Notes under the pieces: model-generated | Told to the model about the DNA's origin: nothing | Database searches by the model: none | What the model saw: the letters and a program-made list of their open reading frames with translations, nothing else | Part shown: positions 31,121 through 43,636 of the stretch, one piece after another | Position numbering within the stretch: position 1 is the stretch's first letter | How the letters are laid out: the number at the start of each line of letters is the position of its first letter | DNA from: Homarus americanus | Taxonomy: Eukaryota > Arthropoda > Malacostraca > Decapoda > Nephropidae | NCBI RefSeq assembly: GCF_018991925.1 | Contig: NW_024756494.1 | Coordinates: 1 to 64,000, forward strand | DNA length: 64,000 nucleotides | Direction: 5' to 3' | Translations under genes and position numbers: made by a program

Positions 31121-32413
31121 TGTGAGCTAAGTGTGCCTCTGTGATGGACTTAAACATAAAATTGAACAGTACTCTCAAGATGATGATAATACAGCAACTT
31201 GCAAATTTAAGCGGCCACCTGTACCCATGAGGATATAAACTAAACATAAATATTTAGCGATACCTGAGGAATTTCGACGATACTATTTGTAAGGGCTGAA
31301 AAACCTACCACTGGAACATAACCTGACATGAAGAGAAATAGTGTCGTGGAGATTTTTGAAGTTGTGTTTGATGCATGGATGAACAAATAAGTCCTTGAAG
31401 TGGATATAATCACAAATTATGTAAATCTGTACATCTGAGTTCGTATACATGTTGCATAAAACATTTTCCTGTTTTCAGAAGAATAATCTTAGGTATATCT
31501 AAATTATATATTCTTAAAGGTAGTTAAAATTTCTCTTTGGCTTAATAAGTTAGAGCATCCCCAATATTAACAACACCAGTGGGGCGTTAGTTACGGGAGT
31601 ACCGACATTAATGGCATCCCTGAGTTACAACGTGCTTTTTGGGCTGCCAACACTGAATTACTGGGCTGCTAAAACTGACTTACAGAGCTGCCAATACTGA
31701 GCTACAAGGCTTTAAACAATAACTTATAGAGCTACCAACATGGAGTTACAGGGGTGCCAACTATCACAACTCTCTGCATCTTGCCCAAGCTTACCCCAAT
31801 AGTCACAACTGGACAACAGTGATATACTGCTATGACTAGCTTTAATAGGGTAGACGTCATGAAATTCTCTTCAGGTACAAGCTCTCAGTCTTAGCTGATG
31901 AATGAAATCCTGGGTGAAAGGGACCAACCGAAACACCTCGGGAAATCTACCCTATTTGCACATATTTACAAATAAAATGTACAAGACTTAATATAAATGC
32001 ACTTCTTCCCTAATTGGGAGAACAGTATAGGCACCAATGACTCGCACCTATCATTCCCTGGCAAAGAATTCTCGGATCTGATTGATTTTGATTTTGCCTC
32101 TTACAGCGGCTACTTTATTGTACACCCCACACTCCTCCTGTGAGCGGTAGTGCAAAAGGATTACAGAGTAGAGTTTACAACGGGTCATAATAATTAACCC
32201 CCGCTATCAGGATATTATGGCACTGAATGTTACACAGTATTTCAATTACATTATTTGTTTAGTTCTATATATAAAGGGTAACTTATTCACAAATGCGTGA
32301 GTACAGGCGTGTGAGGCAGTATGTCTGGCCTCACACTTTGTTATTCACATTTACGTGAGAAGTATTCAAGCACATTGTGTATTTGGTTCTGTACATGAAA
32401 ACTGATATAGTTA
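31121..32413. other. No recognisable gene
   Basis: Intronic to SLC22. Around 31620-31770 a phrase like GCTGCCAACACTGAGTTACA is loosely repeated several times, and similar phrases recur at 34230-34380 just before SLC22 exon 4. No coding support. Confidence 0.55.
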
Positions 32414-32764
32414 CTAAGTGCAAAATAGTGGATACAATCTTAATATGTCGGCTATCTTGCCATTAGAGATGAAGTGTTGTGCCATTTCACACACAGTGTG
32501 CTTGGACCTGTCCCTAAAAGGTTCTATCTTCACACAGTCGAGGACGTAGTGTTCAAGTGTGTGGCCAGATGTCTGGCCACACACTTTACATTTAGTCTTG
32601 TTTACATCTGCTTGAGGAACATACTGCCAGAGGTACTTATATCCTAACCTTAATCTAGCGGTTACATCTTGTAATCTAGTGATCTTGTTACTTGCTCCAT
32701 ATATATGTTTCACTTGATACATCTTATCATGGTAAACTATGGATCGACTAGTGCCTGTTTGCAC
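32414..32764 (-). pseudogene. Probable LINE C-terminal zinc-knuckle fragment
   Basis: A 116-codon minus-strand frame: ITRLQDVTARLRLGYKYLWQ, then CKVCGQTSGHTLEHYVLDC, then a short C-terminus. The C-x2-C...H-x4-C spacing with TLEHYxLxC resembles the cysteine-rich C-terminal segment that follows the RNase H or RT in several LINE families of arthropods. No RT is attached, so only a 5'-truncated tail is present. It could alternatively be an isolated domesticated piece; I see no splice context for that. Confidence 0.5.
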
Positions 32765-33126
32765 TAGTCTACTTGCGTCAAACTCATCAATAAGTTATAT
32801 CCTAATTACAGTTTTAAGGGTTCTTTTAGGCCACATGGTGGGTGTCCTGACCCAGGCCGGCTCAGTAAGATCCGCTCATTGGTGTATATGTTGGGCTGTA
32901 CCCAGATAAACGATATTTGGTTCACAGCCTTACATTAACTACAATAAGGTTTGAGGCAAGTTTTTTAATGGGAGAAGGTTGGGAATATTTATGAGAACAC
33001 AATGTTAATTAAATATGAGCTAAATTAAATGTTATAACAATGAAAACAGAAGCACCAACTGGCATCCTGACAACTCAAGCAGCCTTACCTATTTCCTTGG
33101 TTGGGTCATGACCACACTCATTTCCT

Positions 33127-34056
33127 AGAACATAAGAACATAAGAAAATAAGGAGTCTGCAATAGACTGGTTGGCCTATGCATGGCAGCTCCTGTCGACA
33201 GTTACTACCACTCTCTATCATCCATGAATCTATATAGCCTCCTTTTGAAACTTTCCAGAGTTCCAGCATTACTACAAAGCTGCTAAGCTTGTTCCACTCG
33301 CCCACCACCCTATTTGTGAACCAGTTTCTTCCTATCTCCCTCCTACACCTAAACTTATCCAGCTTAAATCCGTTGCTCCGAGTCCTATCCTGCTCGGATA
33401 TTATAAGAACTTTATCTATATCCCCTTTATTGATTCCTTTCACCCACTTAAATACTTCTATCATATCTCCCCGCACTCTTCGTCTTTCTAGGGAAAGCAA
33501 GTTAAGTTTCTTTAACCTATCCTGATTTGGAAGGTTTCTAAGTCCCGGAATCATTTTTGTCATTCTTCGCTGCACCGACTCCAGTGAATTGATATCCATT
33601 CTATAATAAGGGCACCAGAACTGAACCGCATAATCGAGGTGCGGCCTGACTAGCGCAAGATATAGTTGCAATAAGACCTCTGCACTCTTGTTATTTACAC
33701 TTCTAGATATAATACCCAATACTCTGTTTGCCTTATTTCGAACATTAACGCACTGTTCTCTAGGCCGTAGGTCCGGGCCTACAAGTACCCCTAGGTCTCT
33801 TTCACAAGTCGACTTCTCTAGGTTCATGTTGTTAAGGCTGTATACATTACCAGTATTTGTTCTTCCAATATTAAGTACGCTGCACTTGCTGGTGTTGAAT
33901 TTCATTTACCATTTTTCAGACCACCCCTGCAGTTTATTTAGATCCTCCTGTAATGCATTTGCATCCTGCCCTGAATTAATCTGCCGCCCTATTTTGGTGT
34001 CATCCGCAAACTTGCTTATGTCACTGCTGATCCCAGTATCTAGATCGTCTATGTAT
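33127..34056 (-). pseudogene. CR1-type LINE 3' fragment
   Basis: The minus strand reads from the RT palm (ISKFADDTKIGRQINSGQDA, FADD present) through MKFNTSKCSVLNIGRTNTGN (an open frame of 276 codons from 33905) and the thumb, to the usual tail with CTTATTTTCTTATG octamers at 33127-33155. A stop separates the palm from the rest. 5'-truncated at about 34056. Confidence 0.85.
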
Positions 34057-34380
34057 GATGAAATACTGACCGCACCCTATCTGGGGCGCCACATGGTCTG
34101 AAGGCTGAGACAATAACAGGAAAATCCCCACATTATGAAGAGGGGAAAAAGCATGGCCCATAGATATTATAGATATAGACATAGACATAGATATATAAAT
34201 ACAAAGCACATTTATGCAACACTGACTACCTGAACTATCAACAGTGAGGTAAAGGGCTGCCAACACTGACTAATAGAACTTCCAACACTTATTTACATAG
34301 ATGCCAACACTGACTAACAGAACTATCAACAGTGAGTTCCAGAGCTGCGAACACTCACCTATAGAACTGCCAACACTTAC

Positions 34381-34484
34381 GCATCAATAAGGTAGCCAAA
34401 GATAGGATAGGCGACGATCTTGCCTCCCTCCATCACGGCCTGGGTGGTAGAGTAGAGCACCCGACGCTCGCACACCAGGTCCCA
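34381..34484 (-). CDS. SLC22-family transporter, coding exon 4
   Basis: A 104-bp exon. The acceptor GGTGCAACAG precedes 34484 and the donor GC|GTAAGT follows 34381. It starts in phase 0 with WDLVCERR, the hallmark start of TM2 context in SLC22 proteins (TxxxEWDLVC when joined to exon 3), then VLYSTTQAVMEGGKIVAYPI (TM2, where the family has a G-x-x-x-G region) and FGYLIDA, leaving two bases for exon 5. The frame upstream of WDLVC is intronic. Confidence 0.93.
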
Positions 34485-34965
34485 CTGTTGCACCCACGCC
34501 CGGCCAAAGAAAGATACACACGAATGGAAAGAATGAAATTAAACCTTCAAAGAAGAATAAGTTTTGTTGATAATTACTCGCTTGTCTCTAGCTGGGTATA
34601 TTTATAAAGGTAAATGTCTCCCTATTCGCCCTTGCCTTTACTGTGTAATCTGTCAAATACAGCTTTAGTTCATGTTAATAACCTAAATAGGAATAAGTTC
34701 AAATAGGGTAGCTAAAAACCCACTACAGTGAGATAACCTAAACTTGCCAATACCAAAAATGCGCTTACCTAAAATAAAGTCAGTACTTAAAACTGCCCAT
34801 ACCTAAAGTGAAGTCAACAATTAACATAATTCCTATGCATGAAATTAAATTAATACCTGAAGTGAACTGAATATATGAATTATTTTCATTGCCAAAATTA
34901 AAGTCAATGCTTAAAATGATGTAAATACCTAAAATAAAGTCGATACTTAAAATGAAATATCTACT

Positions 34966-35720
34966 TATAATGAGACAGAACTCGTATAGAAGATATTACA
35001 TATAGGTAGAATATTCATAGTAGGAGGAATGTAAAGAGAGGAGGTTTGGTAGCGTGGCCGGGTAGTTATTTACACTTATCTTACGTTCTTAAGGGACAAC
35101 ATCTCAAACACCACTTCAATACAACTATTTATTAATTCACTCAATGACACATTAATATCAATAGTATATCGAAGTTACTAGAACATTATATATACGTTAC
35201 TACACTGACTCTCGGACACAAACATGAAGTGAATACACTTCCCACAGTAGGTAACTCACCCTGTGACTAGCTCAGACAAAGACTCACGTGTGACCTGACG
35301 GAGGCCCAGTGGGTGCTGCTGGACTGTCTCCTATGGGAGACTCTGCTTAGCTGGTGACGCCGGGGTCTGGTCGGGAGGTGTCCCTCCCGACCTGGGGGAA
35401 GGACGAGCGTGACTCTGCGTGAGTGAACAGAGTGACGACCCGAATGAGAGAGAGATGAGTCGGAAGAGAATACGGCCGTAGCCAAACTGCAGGCCCTTTA
35501 TATGGGGGAGACCCAGCCGGCGAATGACCTCCACCAAGGTGTGGTTGTAGGTCATGTCCATTGGTCAAGTACTTAGTGGCAGGGGTCAGGTCACTTGGGT
35601 CCTGACCCAGGGTGTGTCAACTTGGTATGTGAGGGTACTAGGAGGCATGTACTGTGCTCGCTGTTATATGTGTTGTAATTCTCTGGGCTGAAAGCTGTGG
35701 TCTGATAAACAATCATTACA
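34966..35720 (-). repeat. Solo LTR related to the LARD element at 57-62 kb
   Basis: On the minus strand it begins TGTAATGATTG, has TATCAGACCACAGC as in the LARD LTR (TGTCAGACCACAGC), shares GGTAGCGTGGCC and ATTACATATAGGTAGAATAT in complement, and ends GTCTCATTATA. It is flanked by a perfect 4-bp duplication TACT (34962-34965 and 35721-35724). No internal region is present, so this is a solo LTR. It is shorter (755 bp) and diverged from the 1.08-kb LTRs. It sits in the intron between SLC22 exons 3 and 4. Confidence 0.82.
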
Positions 35721-35724
35721 TACT

Positions 35725-36679
35725 TAACGATAGTACACAGCACACAAATTTGAATATATTCCTGACAGTGTTCAATAAAGGCACCCAATACTTAAGGTGC
35801 GGAAAGTTAATCCCTCAAACAAGAAAAACAGCGTTGAACCCCTTGTTAGAATAATACCTATTCATTAATTTTATCTGAGTGTATAGGGGCAGTGATGTCT
35901 CTGTAAGTTTCAAGAAAATCCGTTGATATTTTCACACGAAGGATGTGGCGAGGTGCTCAGTGAATGCGCTTGGTAGATAAACAAACTTGATTACCCGCTA
36001 TAAGTGACAATAAAACCGATTACCCGAAGCTTCCAGCCATCCTAACATAAACTGTGATTCTGTTTAACTACTGCCAGCTTAAAACTGAATTTCCACAGGA
36101 TTATACTTATCAACTGCCAGAGAAATATAGGGAAGTTGGTCGAGAACCATATTACAGAGACGAATACGGTGAGGCGCGTCTCTATGTTTGGTTGCCTGCT
36201 ATAAATAGTACGCTCCTCTGGCTATTAACCTCTTATAGTTATACAGTAGGAACAGCTTGAAAAATGTAGATTTGTAGAATTAAGTTTCGATCTAACTGTG
36301 ACCTTACTCAGCCGCTAATCTCTCTTAGCTGTCACAGTATACCAAGCTTATGCATAAAGTATATCTTTGTAAACTCAGATTAATGCTGAAAAATTAAGGA
36401 GTTTTCTAAAAACAAAAGATAAACATTATGGAGGCTTCTGGACGATAGTTAATGTGTTTTATGTATAGCCATAGCGTATGTATGTCTTGAATTTTCCAAG
36501 AGGTAAAGTTTTGTGTTGTTTTGGGAGTTAGAGCAACATCTTATTGTCTTTCTCAAACAAACTTGTATGTGGCAACACGGATCCTAGCCTGTTGAAGTGT
36601 CCGGCAATTTGATCGTCTTGTCGTGGGGATAACAGGGATTTCTTATTGTAGGATTACGTGTTATTCACCCAAAGCTAAC
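35725..36679. other. SLC22 intron, nothing recognised
   Basis: AT-rich sequence between the solo LTR and exon 3. A short palindromic region near 36050-36260 yields a 68-codon frame without known domains. No supported feature. Confidence 0.5.
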
Positions 36680-36866
36680 CTCAGTGACGACGGTGGAGGA
36701 GTACTGGGAGTGGTTAAAGTCTCTGGCTGAGCATTTGATGATGCTGGTGGTGTTCCCATGCTGTACGACGGAAGGGTCCTTCATGGTGGCTTTGTATCCC
36801 AGCAGCGCCGCAGCCGTGTAGTTGTAGTTGCGCATCTGGCATCCTTCATACTTCCCCGTAGAGTTG
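36680..36866 (-). CDS. SLC22-family transporter, coding exon 3
   Basis: A 187-bp exon. The acceptor GGTTGCAG precedes 36866 and the donor GAG|GTTAGC follows 36680. It encodes the large extracellular loop between TM1 and TM2: NSTGKYEGCQMRNYNYTAAA, a middle part with GNTTSIIKC, and DFNHSQYSSTVVTE. Three N-x-S/T sites (NST, NYT, NTT) and cysteines that in this family form loop disulfides are visible. It ends exactly at the conserved ...TE|WDLVC junction. This loop governs substrate recognition and oligomerisation in characterised relatives. Confidence 0.93.
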
Positions 36867-37269
36867 CTGCAACCAAATACCCGGATGATAACATGTTTAC
36901 TTGTGTAAATTTAAACAGTTGCTGTGGGCGAGGCTTATAAACATTGTCTGTGGGTAAGAACTGATCTTGTGGCAGGGTATCTCCTTGCCATGATAAAAAA
37001 CAAAACGGAATGATCTGTGAGCGCATTCGTTTTCTTTTTCTTGGCAAGGGCAGACTCTTGTTTTTTAAAAAAAATTAGGTGTCATAAAGGCCCAAATCTC
37101 CTCCTTAAGAAGGACTTTGAGTTACTTATTACGATAACTTAAAGGAAATTTGTTCATACATTATCAAATTTGCTCAGTTAGACAGTTTCACAGAAGACGT
37201 GTGGAGGATTATGATAGTGAAGGGAAGAGCTTCCTTCTTTCCTTACTAGTAATAAGAACGAGGACTAAC

Positions 37270-37405
37270 CTGTAAGGAATGGCGAGGGAGAGTATCTGTT
37301 GGTCCGTCCAGTTGGCCTCTACCAGGGGGGCGATGTGGCACCAGTAGTCAGGTGTCGCCCCGAGGAACTGGTAGGACAAAGTTTGTAGCGGCGATATCGC
37401 CACCG
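37270..37405 (-). CDS. SLC22-family transporter, coding exon 2
   Basis: A 136-bp exon. The acceptor CCTCTTAACAG precedes 37405 and the donor AG|GTTAGT follows 37270. Two bases complete the codon from exon 1 and two are passed to exon 3. It encodes VAISPLQTLSYQFLGATPDY then WCHIAPLVEANWTDQQILSL. The F-LGATPDYWC block right after TM1 is diagnostic for SLC22 (usual FLxxxPxHxC). The NWT is a further glycosylation site. Confidence 0.95.
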
Positions 37406-37820
37406 CTGTTAAGAGGAAGACACTCGACCTATACTCCCAGTACCCGTGTGTTTACTGTAGTTGTATCACATGAATATTAACACCCCAGCATATTTCGCCT
37501 AAGGATTAACCACCCTAATGATAAACTAATATAAGGTTAGGCTCTTTAATCATAAGGTGATATAACTCATATAAGCCTCGGTGTTTAATCGTCTTGTGAT
37601 CTTTTTAGTTTCATTCCTTCGCTCATCTTAACATGTTTATTTTTATTGTAGCGTAGAAAAATCTTACTAGATTTAAGAAATGTTCTGATTTAACATCTGA
37701 ACCGTACTGCCTTAGTAAACCAGGCAGTTAGTAACTGACTAAATCTTATGAGTCAGTGGCTGTTTAATTTAGTTATTAAACCAAGAAGTGACTCAGAGAG
37801 TGACTCAGATGGACACTCAC

Positions 37821-38077
37821 AGGTGACACACATGATGAACATGAGGATATTCCAGCGGCCGTTGGTGCCCACTACCTCCAACAGGTCCTCGAAGGTGTTG
37901 ACCCACGAGAGGTCTCCTTCCTTCCCATCTTTCTCCCCCTGGACCACTTCCTTCCCTTCTTTCTCCTCCTGGACCACTTCCTTCCTTTCTTTCAACTCCT
38001 GTGGATCTTCCTTCACCTCGGTGATCGCTTCTTTCATCTTCCCTCCCTCGTCCATCTCCGAAATTTTATAATTTGTT
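37821..38077 (-). CDS. SLC22-family transporter, first coding exon
   Basis: The ATG at 38055 is followed by a charged, Glu/Lys-rich cytosolic N-terminus (residues ~1-48, repeating KEVVQEEKEGKE-like units), then VNTFEDLLEVVGTNGRWNIL, the amphipathic F-DD-LL-xVG-xxGRW motif that precedes TM1 in SLC22 proteins, and the start of TM1 (MFIMCVT). The donor CACCT|GTGAGT follows 37821. Upstream of the ATG, TTCTTTCAG at 38078 is a good acceptor, so 38077-38056 is probably 5' UTR and a non-coding first exon lies further right. Membrane carriers of this family move organic cations, anions or zwitterions; the substrate cannot be read from this part. The Lys/Glu tract is unusual for the family. Confidence 0.93.
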
Positions 38078-39458
38078 CTGAAAGAATAAAACTGAGTATA
38101 TAAAGTGATATGGACAAGTAAATATTATTTCTCTCTCTCTCTCATATATTGTGTGTGGTTGTGTGCCTTGCTTAATAGAGATAAACGTCCGATAAAGCCT
38201 TAAAGACCAATGGACGTCTTATCTTAAAAGAGCTAATTTATTTGTGCTGTAACAAAATCGGAATGAATTCATATATGTTAAAACTTGGTCTGTTTCTTTT
38301 ATAGCGTTGTTTAGGTTAAGTTTTAACTACTAATATTACTCACGTATAGATTTGTTGTTATCTACAGGATTGTATCTATATAAAAAATTTAGATAATATA
38401 TAAATTATCGCTCGATATATTTACAGACATGCTAGGTATAAAACGAAATATGAAGTAACGTAATAAATACCTGTCATTATATGTGAAATATGAAGCCTAA
38501 CTGTGGAGAGCCTGGCGAGAAAGCAATACTACCATCCTTACCTTACCGACGGTTGGGCGAATAAGCAATAGCGTCATTCTTATTTAGCCGACGATCAGGC
38601 GAATAGGCACAGGTCACTGACCCACATCGGGGCATGGGGGCCGAAAATGTAATAATAATAATAATAGTAATAACAATAATTTCATAGTAAATCAAATTTA
38701 TAATTAAAAATAAGAATGAAAATAATAATAACACTAACAACACTAATAATAATAATGATAATAATAAAGAACCATAAAGAAATACAAAATGAAAAAAGAT
38801 CAAAAGTGAGAAACGATATATAAATGTTGTGTTGTCAATAATACGAGAAACAATTGAGACCCTGAAAATTTGTGTAAATGAGGCAGAAAGTCAGATCACC
38901 AACCTGGGACTTTGTCACAATTTTTGTGATGCCATACGGCAGCAGGGTCTACCATTGGGCATCACATTATGCTTCCAATATCTTCCCAGGCGGTAGTACC
39001 TCCCTGTTTGATAGCTGCCTACCAGGTAATTCCTACCAAGTTGACTTGACAGCATCTAGGGAATGGAAGAGGTGATGAAGGAGAAGGAAGGAGGAGTTGA
39101 AGAAGAATAAGAGAAAAGAAGAGGTGGTAGTAGGTGAGTTTCAAGGTACAGTATAGGTATTGGCTGGCCTTCATTATCTACAGTACCACAGTGTGGACTC
39201 TGAGAGATCTTCAGCTCAAGGAAAACGAGACCCAAAGAGTAAAACTGCTGTTCAACTGATACAAAAACATAATAAAAAAAATAAAAAACACGAGGAAAAG
39301 TAAATAACCAATATTATATGTAGAAAATCAAATCATGTTTACGAATTTCCAGTTTGAACACGATAGACTGAATTTAAAGCAGCATTTAACGTTTTGTATG
39401 TGTTCACTTTTGGTCCCTAATCGAGCAAACCATAAAATTTAAGGGATCAGTGTATGCT
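38078..39458. other. Upstream of the SLC22 first coding exon; no gene seen
   Basis: Includes an imperfect AAT/ATA trinucleotide tract (38648-38770). The SLC22 promoter and first non-coding exon probably lie here or further right, but I cannot place them. A phrase CCAGGCGGTAGTACCTCCCT (about 38985) may belong to an interspersed repeat. Confidence 0.5.
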
Positions 39459-39725
39459 ACAATATGAACTAACACTATTTTTATGTAATTACCTAAAAGG
39501 AAGTTTTAACCTAGAATTAAATTGTGTGAATGGTACAGGTAATTCCAACTGACAGAAAATTTGGGTCGCACCGGAAATGTTTACGAAGTATTTACGCAAT
39601 CAAATGGATGTATGGCAAGATATTATAGTGATTCGAATTCTCACATTTGACCTTTTAGCAGCCAAACCGTGAAGTAAATTCGGAGAGAGACTCACGAAAG
39701 ACCAACTGGTGTGGAGGAGTTTTAG
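39459..39725. repeat. Interspersed repeat R2, copy 1
   Basis: About 267 bp closely similar to 45699-45960 (starts TATGAACTAACACTATTTTT, contains TTTACGAAGTATTTACGCAA and GACCTTTTAGCAGCCAAACC, ends ACCAACTGGTGTGGAGG). The similarity is interrupted at both ends. The class is unknown. Confidence 0.8.
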
Positions 39726-39874
39726 TTGAACAAATTTATTGCCAAAGCTAGGAGTACAGTTTCCCTATTCTGAGTAATTCAGTCCGGTCTTGACACTGAG
39801 GGTGGTATCACTTCTCACTGCCACGCAGGACAGAGGTTCATACACAAAGAAATATATATCTATATATCTTGATA

Positions 39875-40904
<1,030 letters not shown>

Positions 40905-40972
40905 TTAGTAGGGTCATTACCTATACCTGACCACTGTGGACTTGATCTCACCCTCCTCTGTATATATATACC
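40905..40972 (+). mobile_element. Inverted PLE 3' piece
   Basis: 68 bp (TTAGTAGGGTCATTACCTAT...GTATATATATACC) complementary to 40212-40281 of the adjoining minus-strand PLE. It forms the junction with the CR1 that follows. Confidence 0.8.
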
Positions 40973-40974
40973 AT

Positions 40975-42985
40975 ACAGAAAAATTAGGTCAAATAAGAAT
41001 GAGCCAAAGTGGATGACCAGAAAACTTAAACATGACATAGGAATAAAGAAAGGAATATATAAGAAATTAAAGGGAGGGGAGGAGCAGCTCAGAAACAGGT
41101 ATAATGAACTATCTAGGAATGTTAAGAAAAATGTAAGGAAAGCAAAGAGAGACTATGAAATCAAAATAGCAAGAGAATCCAAGGCGAATCCCAAGGGATT
41201 TTTCCAGGTATATAGGACAAAGGTCAAGGACAAAGTTGGGCCTTTAAAGTCAGGGAGGGGAGAAGTGATAAATGGCAGTGAAGAAATAAGCAAAGCATTG
41301 AACAGCTACTTCTTATCAGTTTTCACAGAAGAAATTTGAGATGAAATTCCAGAGGTGGAACTGATATTTAAGGGAAAGGAAGAAGAGAAATTAAAGAATA
41401 TCACTATCAGAAAAGAGGATGTTCTTAAGAAGATAAATAAACTAAAGAAAACAAAATCCCCAGGGCCGGATGAAATTTTCCCTCGAGTCTTGAAAGAGTG
41501 TAGGGAACAGATTAGCGGACCCCTCGTAAACTTATTTACAAAATCATTAGACACTGGAGTTGTGCCAGACTTGTGGAAACAGGCAAATGTAGTACCCATA
41601 TTCAAAAAAGGGAGACAGAGCATCAGCGGGCCAAAATTACCGGCCGATCAGCTTGACGTCAGTAGTGGGGAAATACTTGAATCAATTATAGCAGATAGCA
41701 TACGATCGCATCTAGAGAAAAGCAAATTAATCTACGACTCTCAACATGGGTTTACAAAGGAAAAATCTTGTCTAACAAATCTGCTAACGTTTTTTAGGAA
41801 AGTCTTCGAGGTAGTAGATAATGACGAAAATTACGATGTTATTTATTTAGACTTTAGCAAAGCATTTGACAGAGTACCGCATCAGAGGCTTCTAAAAAAA
41901 AATTAAGGCTCATGGTATCGAGGGGAAAGTTTTAAATTGGATAAAATCATGGCTCACCGATAGAACGCAGAGGGTCAGCGTAGATGGTGTTAAATCTGAG
42001 TGGGGCCGTGTAACCAGTGGGGTTCCCCAGGGGTCAGTACTAGGCCCACTCTTGTTCATAATCTACATACACGATCTAGATACTGGGATCAGCAGTGACA
42101 TAAGCAAGTTTGCGGATGACACCAAAATAGGGCGGCAAATTAATTCAGGGCAGGATGCAAATGCATTACAGGAGGACCTAAATAAACTGCAGGGGTGGTC
42201 TGAAAAATGGCAAATGAAATTCAACACCAGCAAGTGCAGCGTACTTAATATTGGAAGAACAAATACTTACAATGTATACAGCCTTAACAACATCAACCTA
42301 GAGAAGTCGACTTGTGAAAGAGACCTAGGGGTACTTGTAAGCCCGGACCTACGGCCTAGAAAACAGTGAGTTAATGTTCGAAATAAGGCAAACAGAGTAT
42401 TGGGTTTTATATCTAGAAGTGTAAGTAACAAGAGTGCAGAGGTCTTATTGCAACTATATCTTGCGCTAATCAGGCCGCACCTCGATTATGCGGTTCAGTT
42501 CTGGTGCCCCTATTATAGAACGGATATAAATTCACTAGAGTCGGTGCAGCGAAGAATGACAAAAATGATTCCGGGACTTAGAAACCTTCCATATCAGGAT
42601 AGGTTAAAGAAACTTAACTTGCATTCCCTAGAAAGACGAAGAGTGCGGGGAGATATGATAGAAGTATTTAAGTGGGTGAAAGGAATCAATAAAGCGGGAT
42701 ATAGATAAAGTTCTGCACATCTGGAGCAGGATAGACCTGGAGCAACGGATTCAAGTTGGATAAGTTTAGGTTTGGGAGGGAGATAGGAAGAAACTGGTTC
42801 ACAAATAGGGTGGTGGACGAGTGGAACAAGCTTAGCAACTTTGTAGTAAGTGCGGGAACTCTGGAAAGTTTCAAAAGGAGGCTAGATAGATTCATGGATG
42901 ATAGAGAGTGGTAGTAGCTCTCGACAGGAGCTGCCATGCACAGGCCAACCGGCCTATTGCAGACTCCTTATTTTCTAGGTGTTCT
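40975..42985 (+). pseudogene. CR1-type LINE, 5'-truncated, broken
   Basis: About 2 kb from the endonuclease-RT linker onward: SNKNEPKWMTRKLKHDIGIK, KKNVRKAKRDYEIKIARESK, the KSPGPDEIFPRVLKECREQI block, VVPDLWKQANVVPIFKKG, SQHGFTKEKSCLTNLLTFF, YLDFSKAFDRVPHQRLL, then a frameshift, [23 protein letters not shown], thumb and tail. The YRPISLTS block is garbled (GPKLPADQLDVSS) by compensating frameshifts. Stops at about 41339 and 42369. Dead, but it retains most of the RT. Tail near 42950-42985. Confidence 0.88.
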
Positions 42986-42989
42986 AAAC

Positions 42990-43220
<231 letters not shown>

Positions 43221-43291
43221 CACATATACAAACATATACACATACACACACACATACACATACATATGCATATACATACCTACACATATAT

Positions 43292-43636
43292 ACATAGATC
43301 AGATTCATGTGGGTGATGTCAATGTTCACTGCCATGCAGGACAGAAGTTCGTACACAAAGAAATACATCATATTCATTGACAGTATATATAGGTCAGATT
43401 CATGTGAGTAATGTCACTGTCAAAGACTTCAGGCCAAATGACTTATTGTATCATGAACTTTGTAATCACTATATAGAATCGGGGGTGCTGGGGGACATTC
43501 TTGCTGTTTATCCCAAATTTGCTAGCCTACACTGATTAGTCTTCAATTAGAATATGACGTCCAATGTATATGAACCACTGTTTCGCATGACAGGGAACAG
43601 TGACATCACCCACATGACTCTGACCTATATATACTG
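43292..43636. other. No recognisable gene
   Basis: Holds two similar phrases, GATCAGATTCATGTGGGTGA (about 43297) and GGTCAGATTCATGTGAGTAA (about 43392). The phrase ACTGCCATGCAGGACAGAAG is shared with about 39818. No coding sequence. Confidence 0.5.

Noticed and set aside
34485..34522. Extension of SLC22 exon 4 upstream (FGRAWVQQ)
   Set aside because: The frame is open but the good acceptor CAACAG at 34485-34490 and the phase of exon 3 place the exon start at WDLVC.
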